Made by a program: the position numbers and the translations under genes
Part shown: piece by piece, positions 24,957-32,653 of the stretch
How the letters are laid out: every line of letters starts with the position of its first letter
Numbering within the stretch: the first letter of the stretch is position 1
Assembly: GCF_002860255.1 (NCBI RefSeq)
Contig: NZ_PGVE01000090.1
Coordinates: forward strand, 1 to 64,000
DNA: 64,000 bases
Source of the DNA: Neobacillus cucumis
Lineage (GTDB): Bacteria; Bacillota; Bacilli; Bacillales; Cytobacillaceae
Direction of reading: 5' to 3'
The notes under the pieces: generated by a model
Told to the model about the DNA's origin: nothing
The model's database searches: none
Seen by the model: only the letters and a program-made list of their open reading frames with translations

Positions 24957-24986
24957 CAATTCGCTTTTTTAATGGAAATATCCTTC
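24957..24986 (-). promoter_or_regulatory. SigH-type promoter of the spoIIA operon
   Basis: On the minus strand GAAGGATAT, 12 bases, then AGCGAATTG match the SigH consensus (RNAGGAWWW / RNNGAATWW) with one mismatch. The B. subtilis operon is transcribed by SigH with Spo0A. Confidence 0.62.
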
Positions 24987-25039
24987 TATACATACAAAAC
25001 TAGTCCTATTTCGCTAAAATTAGTTTTGTAGTTTGAAGT

Positions 25040-25046
25040 TTCGACA
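25040..25046 (-). promoter_or_regulatory. Spo0A box upstream of spoIIAA
   Basis: Exact TGTCGAA (minus strand), the Spo0A recognition heptamer, about 55 bases upstream of the SigH -35. A weaker copy (AGCGAAA) is at 25009-25015. Activation by phosphorylated Spo0A is established for this operon. Confidence 0.6.
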
Positions 25047-25085
25047 TAATGGTTAAAAGATATTTTTTCTTAAAGGGGCAACGTC

Positions 25086-26258
25086 CTATTTACCTGACTT
25101 TGTAAACATCCCAAACGCACGTTTATAAAGCGTCCACCATCCTGCTTCTTTCACACTCTTACTTGCTACCAATGGACTTTCAAGAATGACTTTTCCATTC
25201 TTAACAAGCTGTATTGTTCCAACTTGGTCGCCTTTTGTAATAGGAGCCTTAATCTTTTTCTGTAAAGTGATTCTTTGCTTAACATCCTGGGTTTTTTCGC
25301 CCTTTTTTGTCAGGATAGAAATCGGTTCACTAGTAACTGCTTCAATAGTCTTTTCCTTGCCCTTACTTACTTTGGCCAGCCCAATGGTTTGATTTCTTTT
25401 AAACATTGGATGTGTTTGATATTGGGCAAAGGCATAGTTAAGCAATTTAGTCACTTGTGCATTTCTTTCCTTGGAGGTCGGCGCACCAAAAACAACAGCA
25501 ATGACACGCATGCCATCTTTTTGGGCTGTCGCTGTTAAGCAGTACTTTGCCTCTGCAGTAAAACCGGTTTTTAATCCATCTACGCCAGGATAGAAGCGGA
25601 CTAATTTATTAGTATTAACCAGCCAGAATTTTTTGTCAGTATTTTCACGAAGGTAGGCTTCGTACATGCCTGTAAATTTTGTAATACCTTCATATTTAAG
25701 CAGTTCTTTTGCCATGATAGCCATATCAGATGCTGTGCTATAATGACCGCTGACCGGAAGTCCGGTTGTATTTTTAAAGAATGTATGCTTTAATCCCAGC
25801 TCTTTCGCTTTTGCATTCATCATATCGACAAACGCATCTTCAGAACCTGCTATTCTTTCTGCCATTGCCACAGATGCATCATTTCCCGAACCAATGGCAA
25901 TTCCTCTTAACATTTCCTTGGTGGTCATTTCTTCACCTGGTTCAAGAAAGATCTGCGAACCGCCCATGGAGGCTGCATACTCACTTGTTCTTACTTTTTC
26001 ATTCCAGGATAGTTTGCCTTCGTCTATGGCCTCCATAATGAGGAGCATCGTCATAATTTTGGTCATACTCGCAGGCGGCAGTTCTTCGTTACTATTCTTT
26101 TCATAAAGGACTGTGCCTGTGTCTCGTTCAATTAAAACTGCGGATTTAACATTGCTGACAATATCAGTATCTTTTTTCTCTTCAGCAGCAAAAGCAGATG
26201 GAATCCATAAACTAGTTAGTAAAAAAGATGTCACAATGAAAGAGACAAATCGTTTCAT
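25086..26258 (-). CDS. dacF: Sporulation D-alanyl-D-alanine carboxypeptidase DacF
   Basis: Forespore penicillin-binding protein (390 aa) that controls cortex cross-linking. The signal peptide is at residues 1-24 (cut after AFA). Peptidase S11 motifs are SMTK (64-67), SGN (124-126) and KTG near 230 (GLKTGFT). The ATG at 26258 is chosen from GGAGG nine bases upstream; the longer frame has no ribosome site. It lies upstream of spoIIAA in the same direction, as in B. subtilis, and readthrough into the spoIIA genes is likely. Confidence 0.95.
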   Translation of the reverse strand: MKRFVSFIVTSFLLTSLWIPSAFAAEEKKDTDIVSNVKSAVLIERDTGTVLYEKNSNEELPPASMTKIMTMLLIMEAIDEGKLSWNEKVRTSEYAASMGGSQIFLEPGEEMTTKEMLRGIAIGSGNDASVAMAERIAGSEDAFVDMMNAKAKELGLKHTFFKNTTGLPVSGHYSTASDMAIMAKELLKYEGITKFTGMYEAYLRENTDKKFWLVNTNKLVRFYPGVDGLKTGFTAEAKYCLTATAQKDGMRVIAVVFGAPTSKERNAQVTKLLNYAFAQYQTHPMFKRNQTIGLAKVSKGKEKTIEAVTSEPISILTKKGEKTQDVKQRITLQKKIKAPITKGDQVGTIQLVKNGKVILESPLVASKSVKEAGWWTLYKRAFGMFTKSGK

Positions 26259-26287
26259 TCCCATAACCCTCCATTCTTTATAGTATC

Positions 26288-26316
26288 CATTTTTTCCAGA
26301 TTCCTTTTCTTTATAC
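26288..26316 (-). promoter_or_regulatory. Candidate SigF promoter of dacF
   Basis: On the minus strand GTATA, 14 bases, then GGAAAAAATG fit the SigF consensus (GYWTA / GGNRANAMTW) with one mismatch. The B. subtilis dacF gene is SigF-dependent. Confidence 0.42.
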
Positions 26317-26362
26317 AATTATTTCCTATAAAACCAAATTAAATAAGCTGACTAAATAAATA

Positions 26363-26409
26363 AGGGTGACAGGCACCATGTGAAAATTTCACATGGTGCC
26401 TGTCACCCT
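26363..26409. repeat. 47-bp perfect palindrome between pdp and dacF
   Basis: Two 23-base arms (outer part AGGGTGACAGGCACCATG) flank a single central base. It follows the pdp stop codon and can act as a terminator, although T-runs are weak. The GGTGACAGGCACC core resembles, from memory, a repeated intergenic motif of Bacillus genomes. Confidence 0.75.
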
Positions 26410-26414
26410 GGTTT

Positions 26415-27719
26415 TTATTCTGTTATTTCTCCATGAATGAGGATTGGTGCGTCAATCTTTTGTGATGAAATCTTAATATTTTCATAAAGCTTCTCTTTTA
26501 CTTCATCTACATTTTCAAAATTGCTGTAGATGGTGACTAAAGATTCTCCTTGTTTCACTTGGTCGCCGATTTTCTTTCGTAATACTAGGCCGACAGCAAG
26601 ATCAATGGTTGATTCTTTTGTGGCCCTTCCGGCACCGAGGATCATGGCTGCCGTTCCCACTTCATCTGCAACTATTTCGGCTATATAGCCATCTTCTTTT
26701 GCTTCAAGTTCAAACGTATATTTTGCCTGAGGCATTTTGGAAGGATTATCAACAATAGAGGCATCCCCGCCTTGAGAACTCAAAAAGACTTTTAATTTTT
26801 CTAGTGCAGTACCATCCTTAATTGCGGTATCAAGTTTATGACGAGCCTCTTCTAATGAACTTGCTTTTTCAGCTAAATAAACCATATGGCTGCCAAGAGT
26901 TAAACACAGTTCAGTTAAATCCTCCGGACCTTCTCCTTTTAAGGTATCAATCGCCTCTTTTACTTCAAGAGCATTTCCAATGGCATATCCAAGCGGCTGG
27001 CTCATATCTGAGATAACAGCCATCGTTCTTCGGCCTACATTATTTCCGATTCGTACCATTGCCTTTGCCAATTCTCTTGAATCATCCAGTGTCTTCATAA
27101 ATGCACCGGCTCCAGTCTTAACATCAAGAACGATGGCGTCAGCCCCTGCTGCAATCTTTTTACTCATAATAGAACTTGCAATAAGCGGGATACTGTCGAC
27201 GGTTGCCGTAACATCACGTAATGCATAAAGTTTTTTGTCTGCAGGAGTTAGATTTCCACTCTGTCCGATAACAGCAATTTTATTCTTATTTACTAATTCT
27301 ATGAATTCTTCATTTTCTATTTCAACATGAAAGCCTTTAACTGCTTCTAATTTATCGATTGTTCCACCTGTATGACCTAAACCCCGTCCAGACATCTTTG
27401 CAATCGGGACTCCTACAGCTGCCACTAGAGGACCTAAAACAAGCGTCGTTGTGTCACCGACACCGCCAGTTGAGTGTTTATCCACCTTTATTCCCTCGAT
27501 TTTGGATAAATCAATTTGGTCACCAGATTCAACCATTGCCATGGTTAAATCAGCTCTTTCCTTTTCAGTCATCCCTTTAAAATAGATAGCCATCGTTAAA
27601 GCACTTACCTGGTAATCCGGAATAGAACCGTCCGTATAGCCGTTTACGACAAAGGTAATCTCTTCGGTAGATAATTCGAGCCCATCTCTCTTTTTTTCTA
27701 TTAAGTCAACCATTCTCAT
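26415..27719 (-). CDS. pdp: Pyrimidine-nucleoside phosphorylase
   Basis: Phosphorolysis of uridine, thymidine and deoxyuridine to base plus (deoxy)ribose 1-phosphate (434 aa). The phosphate-binding loop KHSTGGVGDTTTLVLGP is near residue 82, and the family signature MSGRGLGHTGGTIDKLE near 110. The C-terminal domain ends in a swivelling beta-barrel. It follows drm and pupG in the same direction with a short gap, so nucleoside salvage genes are grouped here. In B. subtilis pdp instead sits with deoC and nupC. Confidence 0.95.
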   Translation of the reverse strand: MRMVDLIEKKRDGLELSTEEITFVVNGYTDGSIPDYQVSALTMAIYFKGMTEKERADLTMAMVESGDQIDLSKIEGIKVDKHSTGGVGDTTTLVLGPLVAAVGVPIAKMSGRGLGHTGGTIDKLEAVKGFHVEIENEEFIELVNKNKIAVIGQSGNLTPADKKLYALRDVTATVDSIPLIASSIMSKKIAAGADAIVLDVKTGAGAFMKTLDDSRELAKAMVRIGNNVGRRTMAVISDMSQPLGYAIGNALEVKEAIDTLKGEGPEDLTELCLTLGSHMVYLAEKASSLEEARHKLDTAIKDGTALEKLKVFLSSQGGDASIVDNPSKMPQAKYTFELEAKEDGYIAEIVADEVGTAAMILGAGRATKESTIDLAVGLVLRKKIGDQVKQGESLVTIYSNFENVDEVKEKLYENIKISSQKIDAPILIHGEITE

Positions 27720-27777
27720 TCGTTATCACCACATTTTTATGATCAAATTGAACCCCATTATTTAAAGGAGCTTTATC

Positions 27778-28599
27778 TTATTGTCCAATTACTTTAACAA
27801 TTTCTTTAATATATAAAAGGAAGTCGGCTTTTACTTTTTCTGTTGTTTCGATGACTTCATCATGGGTTAATGGCTGATCAAGGATACCTGCAGCCATGTT
27901 TGAGATACAGGAAATCCCAAGAACCTTAATCCCACTATGACGAGCCACAATTACCTCGGGGACAGTAGACATCCCCACTGCATCTCCTCCTAAAACACGG
28001 ATCATTCGGATTTCTGCCGGTGTTTCATAAACAGGGCCTGGATTTCCAAAGTATATACCTTCTTTAACATTTAGGTTTAATCGGCCGGCAATATCTTTTG
28101 CCATTCTTCTTAATTCTTTAGAGTACGCCTCAGACAAATCAGGGAATCGGACTCCAAGCTTAGCATCATTAGGTCCTATCAGTGGATTTGTTCCCATATT
28201 ATTAATATGATCCGTTATAATCATTAAATCACCAGGGGAAAAACTTTCATTAACGCCGCCTGCAGCGTTGGTGACAATTAATACTTCCACACCCATTTCC
28301 TTCATCACACGAACGGGAAATGTCACTTTATCCATACTGTAACCTTCATAGAAATGAAATCTTCCTTGCATGGCTACAACCTCTACTCCATTTAACAAAC
28401 CGAATACAAGTTGTCCAGCATGACCTTCAACCGTAGAAATAGGGAAATCAGGGATTTGGTTATATGGTATTTTAACAGGATTTTCAATTTCATCCGCTAA
28501 TACACCTAGTCCTGAACCTAAGATAAGGCCTAATTTAGGTGCATTTTGATATTTTTCTTTTAAGAATTGAGCTGCATTTTGGATGCTTTCAATGTTCAT
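27778..28599 (-). CDS. pupG: Purine nucleoside phosphorylase PupG (PunA family)
   Basis: Trimeric-type purine nucleoside phosphorylase (273 aa) acting on inosine and guanosine. The phosphate site has LILGSGLGVLAD near residue 27 and MQGRFHFYEGY near 80. The purine site includes VTNAAGGVNESF and VGMSTVPEVIVARH. GGAGAGG precedes the ATG. It is 17 bases downstream of drm; the two form an operon in B. subtilis. Confidence 0.95.
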   Translation of the reverse strand: MNIESIQNAAQFLKEKYQNAPKLGLILGSGLGVLADEIENPVKIPYNQIPDFPISTVEGHAGQLVFGLLNGVEVVAMQGRFHFYEGYSMDKVTFPVRVMKEMGVEVLIVTNAAGGVNESFSPGDLMIITDHINNMGTNPLIGPNDAKLGVRFPDLSEAYSKELRRMAKDIAGRLNLNVKEGIYFGNPGPVYETPAEIRMIRVLGGDAVGMSTVPEVIVARHSGIKVLGISCISNMAAGILDQPLTHDEVIETTEKVKADFLLYIKEIVKVIGQ

Positions 28600-28616
28600 T
28601 TTTTCCTCTCCTTATT

Positions 28617-29801
28617 TCATTTCAGTTCATTTAAGAAGCTTTTACCATAGTTAGGCATCTTAACATTGAAGTTTTCAGCAACGGTCGCACCAAGGTCTGC
28701 AAATGTTTCACGTAATGGAAGTTCCTTGCCTGCATTCATTTTCTTAGAATATACAAGTAATGGAACATATTCACGTGTATGGTCTGTCCCTGGAGCAACT
28801 GGGTCATTTCCGTGGTCAGCTGTAATCATTAACAAATCATCATCTTTCATTTTTGCAAACACTTCAGGCAGGCGGGCATCATATTCCTCAAGCGCTTTTC
28901 CATAGCCTTCTGGATCACGGCGGTGACCATATAATGCATCAAAATCAACCAAATTTAAAAAGCTAATCCCTGTGAAATCCATATCAAACGTTTCCACAAG
29001 CTTATCCATACCATCCATATTGGATACTGTTCTAAGAGATTTTGTTACCCCTTCTCCATCATAAATATCAGAAATTTTCCCAATAGCGATTACATCGAAT
29101 CCTGCGTCTTTCAATTCGCTCATTACGGTTCGATCAAATGGTTTTAAGGCATAATCATGACGGTTTGCTGTGCGCTTAAAGTTCCCAGGTTCACCTAAGA
29201 ATGGGCGCGCAATCACTCGACCTACCATGTATTTTTCATCAAGTGTTAATTCACGCGCAATTTTACATATGTTATATAACTCTTCTAGCGGGACAATCTC
29301 TTCATGCGCTGCAATTTGAAGAACAGAATCAGCTGACGTATAAACGATCAATGCTCCTGTTTTTATATGCTGTTCACCAAGCTCATCTAATATTTCAGTC
29401 CCACTCGCAGGTTTATTTCCAATTATTTTCCTGCCTGTTCGTTTTTCTAATTCAGTAATTAGCTCATCTGGGAAACCATCTGGAAACACGCGGAATGGTG
29501 TTTGGATATTTAGTCCCATAATCTCCCAATGCCCAGTCATTGTATCCTTCCCGTTAGAGGCTTCCTTCATTTTTGCATAGTAGGCTAACGGCTTGTCTGC
29601 TTTACTTATTCCTTTAATCTCACGTATATTACTTAAACCTAATTTACCCATATTAGGCATATTTAGACCGTTCATTCTTTCTGCAATATGACCAAATGTA
29701 TCTGCACCTTTGTCACCGAACTTCTCAGCATCAGGTGCTTCCCCGATTCCAACCGAATCCATAACGATAATAAATATACGTTTGTATGTAGTTACTGTCA
29801 T
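28617..29801 (-). CDS. drm: Phosphopentomutase (Drm/DeoB)
   Basis: Mn-dependent alkaline-phosphatase-superfamily mutase (394 aa) interconverting (deoxy)ribose 1- and 5-phosphate. Metal-binding signatures are MDSVGIGEAPDA at the start, KDTMTGHWEIMG near residue 90, and TADHGNDP near 330, with a catalytic Thr in DTMTGHWE. The ATG follows AAAGGAGG. First of drm-pupG-pdp, it passes sugar phosphates to the pentose phosphate pathway. A TATAAT -10 and a cre site lie just upstream. Confidence 0.96.
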   Translation of the reverse strand: MTVTTYKRIFIIVMDSVGIGEAPDAEKFGDKGADTFGHIAERMNGLNMPNMGKLGLSNIREIKGISKADKPLAYYAKMKEASNGKDTMTGHWEIMGLNIQTPFRVFPDGFPDELITELEKRTGRKIIGNKPASGTEILDELGEQHIKTGALIVYTSADSVLQIAAHEEIVPLEELYNICKIARELTLDEKYMVGRVIARPFLGEPGNFKRTANRHDYALKPFDRTVMSELKDAGFDVIAIGKISDIYDGEGVTKSLRTVSNMDGMDKLVETFDMDFTGISFLNLVDFDALYGHRRDPEGYGKALEEYDARLPEVFAKMKDDDLLMITADHGNDPVAPGTDHTREYVPLLVYSKKMNAGKELPLRETFADLGATVAENFNVKMPNYGKSFLNELK

Positions 29802-29821
29802 ACACTTACCTCCTTTGACAT

Positions 29822-29835
29822 AGAAAACGTTTGCA
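29822..29835 (-). promoter_or_regulatory. CcpA cre site at drm
   Basis: Minus strand TGCAAACGTTTTCT fits the cre consensus TGNAARCGNWWWCA at 13 of 14 positions. It lies between the -10 and the drm start, where CcpA binding would block transcription. Catabolite repression of drm-pupG is known in B. subtilis. Confidence 0.6.
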
Positions 29836-29850
29836 ACCTAGATAGAGACA

Positions 29851-29856
29851 ATTATA
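29851..29856 (-). promoter_or_regulatory. -10 element of the drm promoter
   Basis: Exact TATAAT on the minus strand. No convincing -35 lies 16-18 bases upstream, which may mean activator help or a weak promoter. Confidence 0.45.
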
Positions 29857-29890
29857 GGTTGTCCGCTTAAAAATAGGTTTATGAAAGTGA

Positions 29891-29919
29891 ACGAACAAAT
29901 TATTCGTCAGAAGTCTGAC
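29891..29919. promoter_or_regulatory. Paired inverted repeats upstream of the drm promoter
   Basis: ACGAA at 29891-29895 mirrors TTCGT at 29903-29907. Immediately adjacent, GTCAGA at 29906-29911 mirrors TCTGAC at 29914-29919. No T-run follows on either side, so an operator is more likely than a terminator. The binding protein is unknown. Confidence 0.35.
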
Positions 29920-29954
29920 ATCTTTATTTTACTCTAAGTTTTTGAAAACACAAG

Positions 29955-29985
29955 AAAAAAAGCCGTTAAATTCAGAACGACTTTT
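29955..29985 (-). terminator. Terminator after xerD
   Basis: Minus-strand AAAAGTCGTT pairs with AACGGCTTTT (one mismatch), followed by TTT. It separates xerD from the drm promoter. Confidence 0.75.
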
Positions 29986-30027
29986 ACACTTTTGTGAATT
30001 TGTTTTTTTTAAATTGCTATCATTCTA

Positions 30028-30921
30028 TTAAGCTCTGGGATGGAACTTACTATATACATCCCTTATCTTTGATTTCGATATGTTTGTATAGATTTGAGTT
30101 GTTGAAATGTCTGCATGTCCTAACATCTCTTGAACGGCCCTTAAATCAGCACCATTCTCAAGCAAATGTGTAGCAAAAGAATGGCGAAGGGTATGAGGCG
30201 TTAGTTCCTTATCGATTCCCGCTTCTTGTGCTAGTTTCTTTAAAATTTTCCAAAAACCCTGTCTTGTTAACCGGTGCCCCTGATGATTTAAGAAAAACGC
30301 ATCGTCCTTGTGCTTCTCTTTAACAAAAAGGGGTCTACCATTTTCTATATATTGCTTAATTGCTGCTAAGGCAGTTTTCCCTATTGGAATAATCCGTTCC
30401 CTATTGCCAGTTCCAACACACCTTATAAATCCAAGTGTTAAATGAATATCTTCTATCTCCAGTCCTATTAATTCACTTACGCGGATCCCTGTTGCGTAAA
30501 GGAGTTCAAGCATAGCCTTGTCCCTTAAACCAAAGTGATCATTCGGGTTAGGTGCATTAAGCAGCTTTTCTACTTCCATTAAGCTCAAAACCTTCGGAAG
30601 AGCCCTTTCTAGTTTAGGTATTTCTATTAAAACAGAAGGGTCCTGTTCAGCTGCCTTTTCTCTTAATAAAAACTGATGAAATGCTCGAATAGATGCAATA
30701 TGTCTTGCTATCGTTTTTGAGGACTTCTTTTGGTCCTTTAAAAAATTTAAAAAATGAATAATATGAATTCGCTGAATCTCTTTTAATGTATGGATTACTT
30801 CCACACTTTTTAGATAGTGAAGGTAGCTCTTTAAATCCCGTTCATACGAAATAATCGTATTCTTAGCCAACCCTTTTTCTACTATTAAATAATCCAAAAA
30901 ACTTTTTAATTGGTCTTCCAT
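30028..30921 (-). CDS. xerD: Site-specific tyrosine recombinase XerD (RipX)
   Basis: Tyrosine recombinase (297 aa) that with its XerC-type partner (CodV in B. subtilis) resolves chromosome dimers at dif. An N-terminal SAM-like core-binding domain (FLDYLIVEKGLAKNTI...) is followed by the catalytic domain. The Arg is in YATGIRVSELIGLE, the His-x-x-Arg in LTPHTLRHSFATHLL, and the nucleophile Tyr in ISTTQIYTNI. The ATG at 30921 is preferred by ribosome-site spacing (GGGGAG); a GTG one codon earlier is possible. It is 5 bases after yqzK, as in B. subtilis. Confidence 0.95.
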   Translation of the reverse strand: MEDQLKSFLDYLIVEKGLAKNTIISYERDLKSYLHYLKSVEVIHTLKEIQRIHIIHFLNFLKDQKKSSKTIARHIASIRAFHQFLLREKAAEQDPSVLIEIPKLERALPKVLSLMEVEKLLNAPNPNDHFGLRDKAMLELLYATGIRVSELIGLEIEDIHLTLGFIRCVGTGNRERIIPIGKTALAAIKQYIENGRPLFVKEKHKDDAFFLNHQGHRLTRQGFWKILKKLAQEAGIDKELTPHTLRHSFATHLLENGADLRAVQEMLGHADISTTQIYTNISKSKIRDVYSKFHPRA

Positions 30922-30926
30922 CACGA

Positions 30927-31154
30927 TTACTCCCCATTTAAATAAAACAACATCAGCCTATCGATTATTGATGAACTGTTTTCTTTCACTGTGCTCGAAA
31001 CTTTTAAAGCAGTTCCTTCCGGTTCATCATAGCGATGATAATTTTGATATTCTTCAGATACCCACATGATACCATAATAAAAGAGAATCGTGCACCCAGT
31101 GAAAATGATAAATACTTTTAATGTCTGAAGCGCTACTTTAAGAAAAGAGACCAT
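30927..31154 (-). CDS. yqzK: YqzK family membrane protein
   Basis: Small protein (75 aa) with one membrane helix at about residues 13-31 (VFIIFTGCTILFYYGIMWV) and a hydrophilic tail. It matches, by recall, YqzK of B. subtilis (about 79 aa), which also lies between fur and ripX. GGGGG precedes the ATG. The function is unknown. It is probably co-transcribed with xerD. Confidence 0.78.
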   Translation of the reverse strand: MVSFLKVALQTLKVFIIFTGCTILFYYGIMWVSEEYQNYHRYDEPEGTALKVSSTVKENSSSIIDRLMLFYLNGE

Positions 31155-31235
31155 TTAACATCCCCCAATTACTGATTATCTATTAAAAGGTATGCCAAAT
31201 TAGATAAAATTTATACCTGCTCTGTTTCTAAAGAC

Positions 31236-31269
31236 AAAAGAAAAAGTCCTTTTCAGTGAAAGGGACTTT
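31236..31269 (-). terminator. Terminator after fur
   Basis: Minus-strand AAAGTCC...GGACTTT hairpin followed by TTCTTTT, just after the fur stop codon. Confidence 0.82.
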
Positions 31270-31279
31270 GGGTTTTATA

Positions 31280-31744
31280 TTATTCTGTTTTCTCATCTGA
31301 TTGTTCTTTATCAATACACCTGTGGCAAATTCCATGAAAAGTAAGGCGATGGTCCTTTATCTTAAAATTCCATCTCTGCTCAACAACAGCTTCCACATCT
31401 TCTAGTAAATCCTCCTGAATCTCATCAACAGCACCGCATTCAATACAAACCAGATGGTGGTGGAAATGTGCTGCACCTTCCTGGCGAAGGTCATAGCGTG
31501 AGACTCCATCACCAAAATTTATCTTATCGACAATTTTCAACTCTGTTAGTAATTCTAATGTTCGATAAACAGTTGCTAAACCTATCTCAGGCGATTTTTC
31601 TTTTACGAGGAGGTACACATCTTCTGCACTTAAATGATCCTCTTCATTTTCTAACAAAACCCGAACAGTTGCTTCTCTTTGGGGAGTTAATTTATAACTC
31701 GCTGAATGCAGCTGTTTCTTAATTCTCTCTAATCTAGTTTCCAT
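31280..31744 (-). CDS. fur: Ferric uptake regulator Fur
   Basis: Fe2+-dependent repressor (154 aa) of iron acquisition genes. An N-terminal winged helix (YKLTPQREATVRVLLEN, GLATVYRTLELL) precedes the dimerisation domain with the metal site HFHHHLVCIECGAVDEIQ. A second Cys pair is near the end (GICHRC), giving the CXXC...CXXC structural zinc site. It could in principle be PerR or Zur, but it lies between spoIIM and yqzK-ripX where B. subtilis has fur. A PerR/Fur-like box lies upstream. Confidence 0.92.
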   Translation of the reverse strand: METRLERIKKQLHSASYKLTPQREATVRVLLENEEDHLSAEDVYLLVKEKSPEIGLATVYRTLELLTELKIVDKINFGDGVSRYDLRQEGAAHFHHHLVCIECGAVDEIQEDLLEDVEAVVEQRWNFKIKDHRLTFHGICHRCIDKEQSDEKTE

Positions 31745-31806
31745 CCTGAAGGCCCTCCCTCGCCACTGTTAATTCTCATTATAACAGATGAGCAAAGAGA
31801 TTCAAA

Positions 31807-31821
31807 ATAAAATTATTATAA
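31807..31821. promoter_or_regulatory. Candidate PerR/Fur-type box upstream of fur
   Basis: ATAAAATTATTATAA matches the PerR box TTATAATNATTATAA at 12 of 14 informative positions. The B. subtilis fur gene is under PerR control. The surrounding DNA is very AT-rich, so chance is possible. Confidence 0.33.
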
Positions 31822-31852
31822 ATAAGAATTTATAATTTATATTAAATAATAA

Positions 31853-32500
31853 TTATTTTAACATAATCGAACTTATAATACTTTTCATTAACCATGGTGA
31901 TAAATAGGCCTCTATTCCTGAAGCTACTGAAATGAAGAGAACGGCTGCTATTAAAGCCACAATATAGCGCTTAAAAAATGGCATAATGGGTTGAGCATAT
32001 TTCTTCAAAAATTGCCGTTTAATCATTCTAATTGAAAAAATCACTGAGAATGCAGCCATCAATATAAATACAGGAATAATAATCAGATTTTGCGGAAGAA
32101 TAGACGCAAATGCTAACATAAAGCCTTTCCAACCCATTTGACTTACCAAAAATCCAACAGTAAAACCTACAACCATTCCTTTAAGAAATAAGAGAATCAA
32201 TATTATAGGAAGTCCTATAATTGAAATCCCTAGAATCCACATAAGACCAATAAATTTACTGTTATGCATAAAGCTTTGCAAAAATAAATCGTTATCCTCT
32301 GTTACTGTTCCGTCGGAAACTTGACCGAAAAATTGTGATAAATAATAGAATAAATCTTCCTTTTGAGTAATGCTCATGCTATTAACCACAATCGCCCCAA
32401 AAATTACCCCCATTAAAAATAATACAACTATAAATAAAAAGATTGAGGAATGTTCGCGAAAATAACTGGCGGCATCTGACTGGTACAATCGTTTTTTCAT
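31853..32500 (-). CDS. spoIIM: Stage II sporulation protein M
   Basis: Polytopic membrane protein (215 aa) of the SpoIIDMP engulfment machine, which remodels septal peptidoglycan; SpoIIM recruits SpoIIP and SpoIID. Five hydrophobic segments are visible, with motifs FLFIVVLFLMGVIFGAIVVNS and LILLFLKGMVVGFTVGFLV. AGGAGG precedes the ATG. A SigE-type promoter is visible upstream, as expected for a mother-cell gene. Confidence 0.95.
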   Translation of the reverse strand: MKKRLYQSDAASYFREHSSIFLFIVVLFLMGVIFGAIVVNSMSITQKEDLFYYLSQFFGQVSDGTVTEDNDLFLQSFMHNSKFIGLMWILGISIIGLPIILILLFLKGMVVGFTVGFLVSQMGWKGFMLAFASILPQNLIIIPVFILMAAFSVIFSIRMIKRQFLKKYAQPIMPFFKRYIVALIAAVLFISVASGIEAYLSPWLMKSIISSIMLK

Positions 32501-32557
32501 CTTTAATTTCCTCCTACTATCTAAGGCTCGGTTATTAAAGTTTATGCTAGTCTAGTT

Positions 32558-32585
32558 ATTCTATGACGAAAAATTTTTTAATAGA
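32558..32585 (-). promoter_or_regulatory. Candidate SigE promoter of spoIIM
   Basis: Minus strand TCTATTA, 13 bases, then CATAGAAT resembles the SigE -35/-10 pair. The same TCTATT -35 core appears at the mciZ promoter. spoIIM is SigE-dependent in B. subtilis. Confidence 0.5.
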
Positions 32586-32615
32586 TTTACAAAATAATTA
32601 AAGATATGAACATGA

Positions 32616-32644
32616 CAAAAAACCGGCAGTCTCGCCGCTGCCGG
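32616..32644 (-). terminator. Terminator after the EndoQ gene
   Basis: Minus-strand CCGGCAG / CTGCCGG stem with 8-base loop and a following T-run. It isolates spoIIM from the nudF-endoQ unit. Confidence 0.9.
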
Positions 32645-32653
32645 GTATGATTA

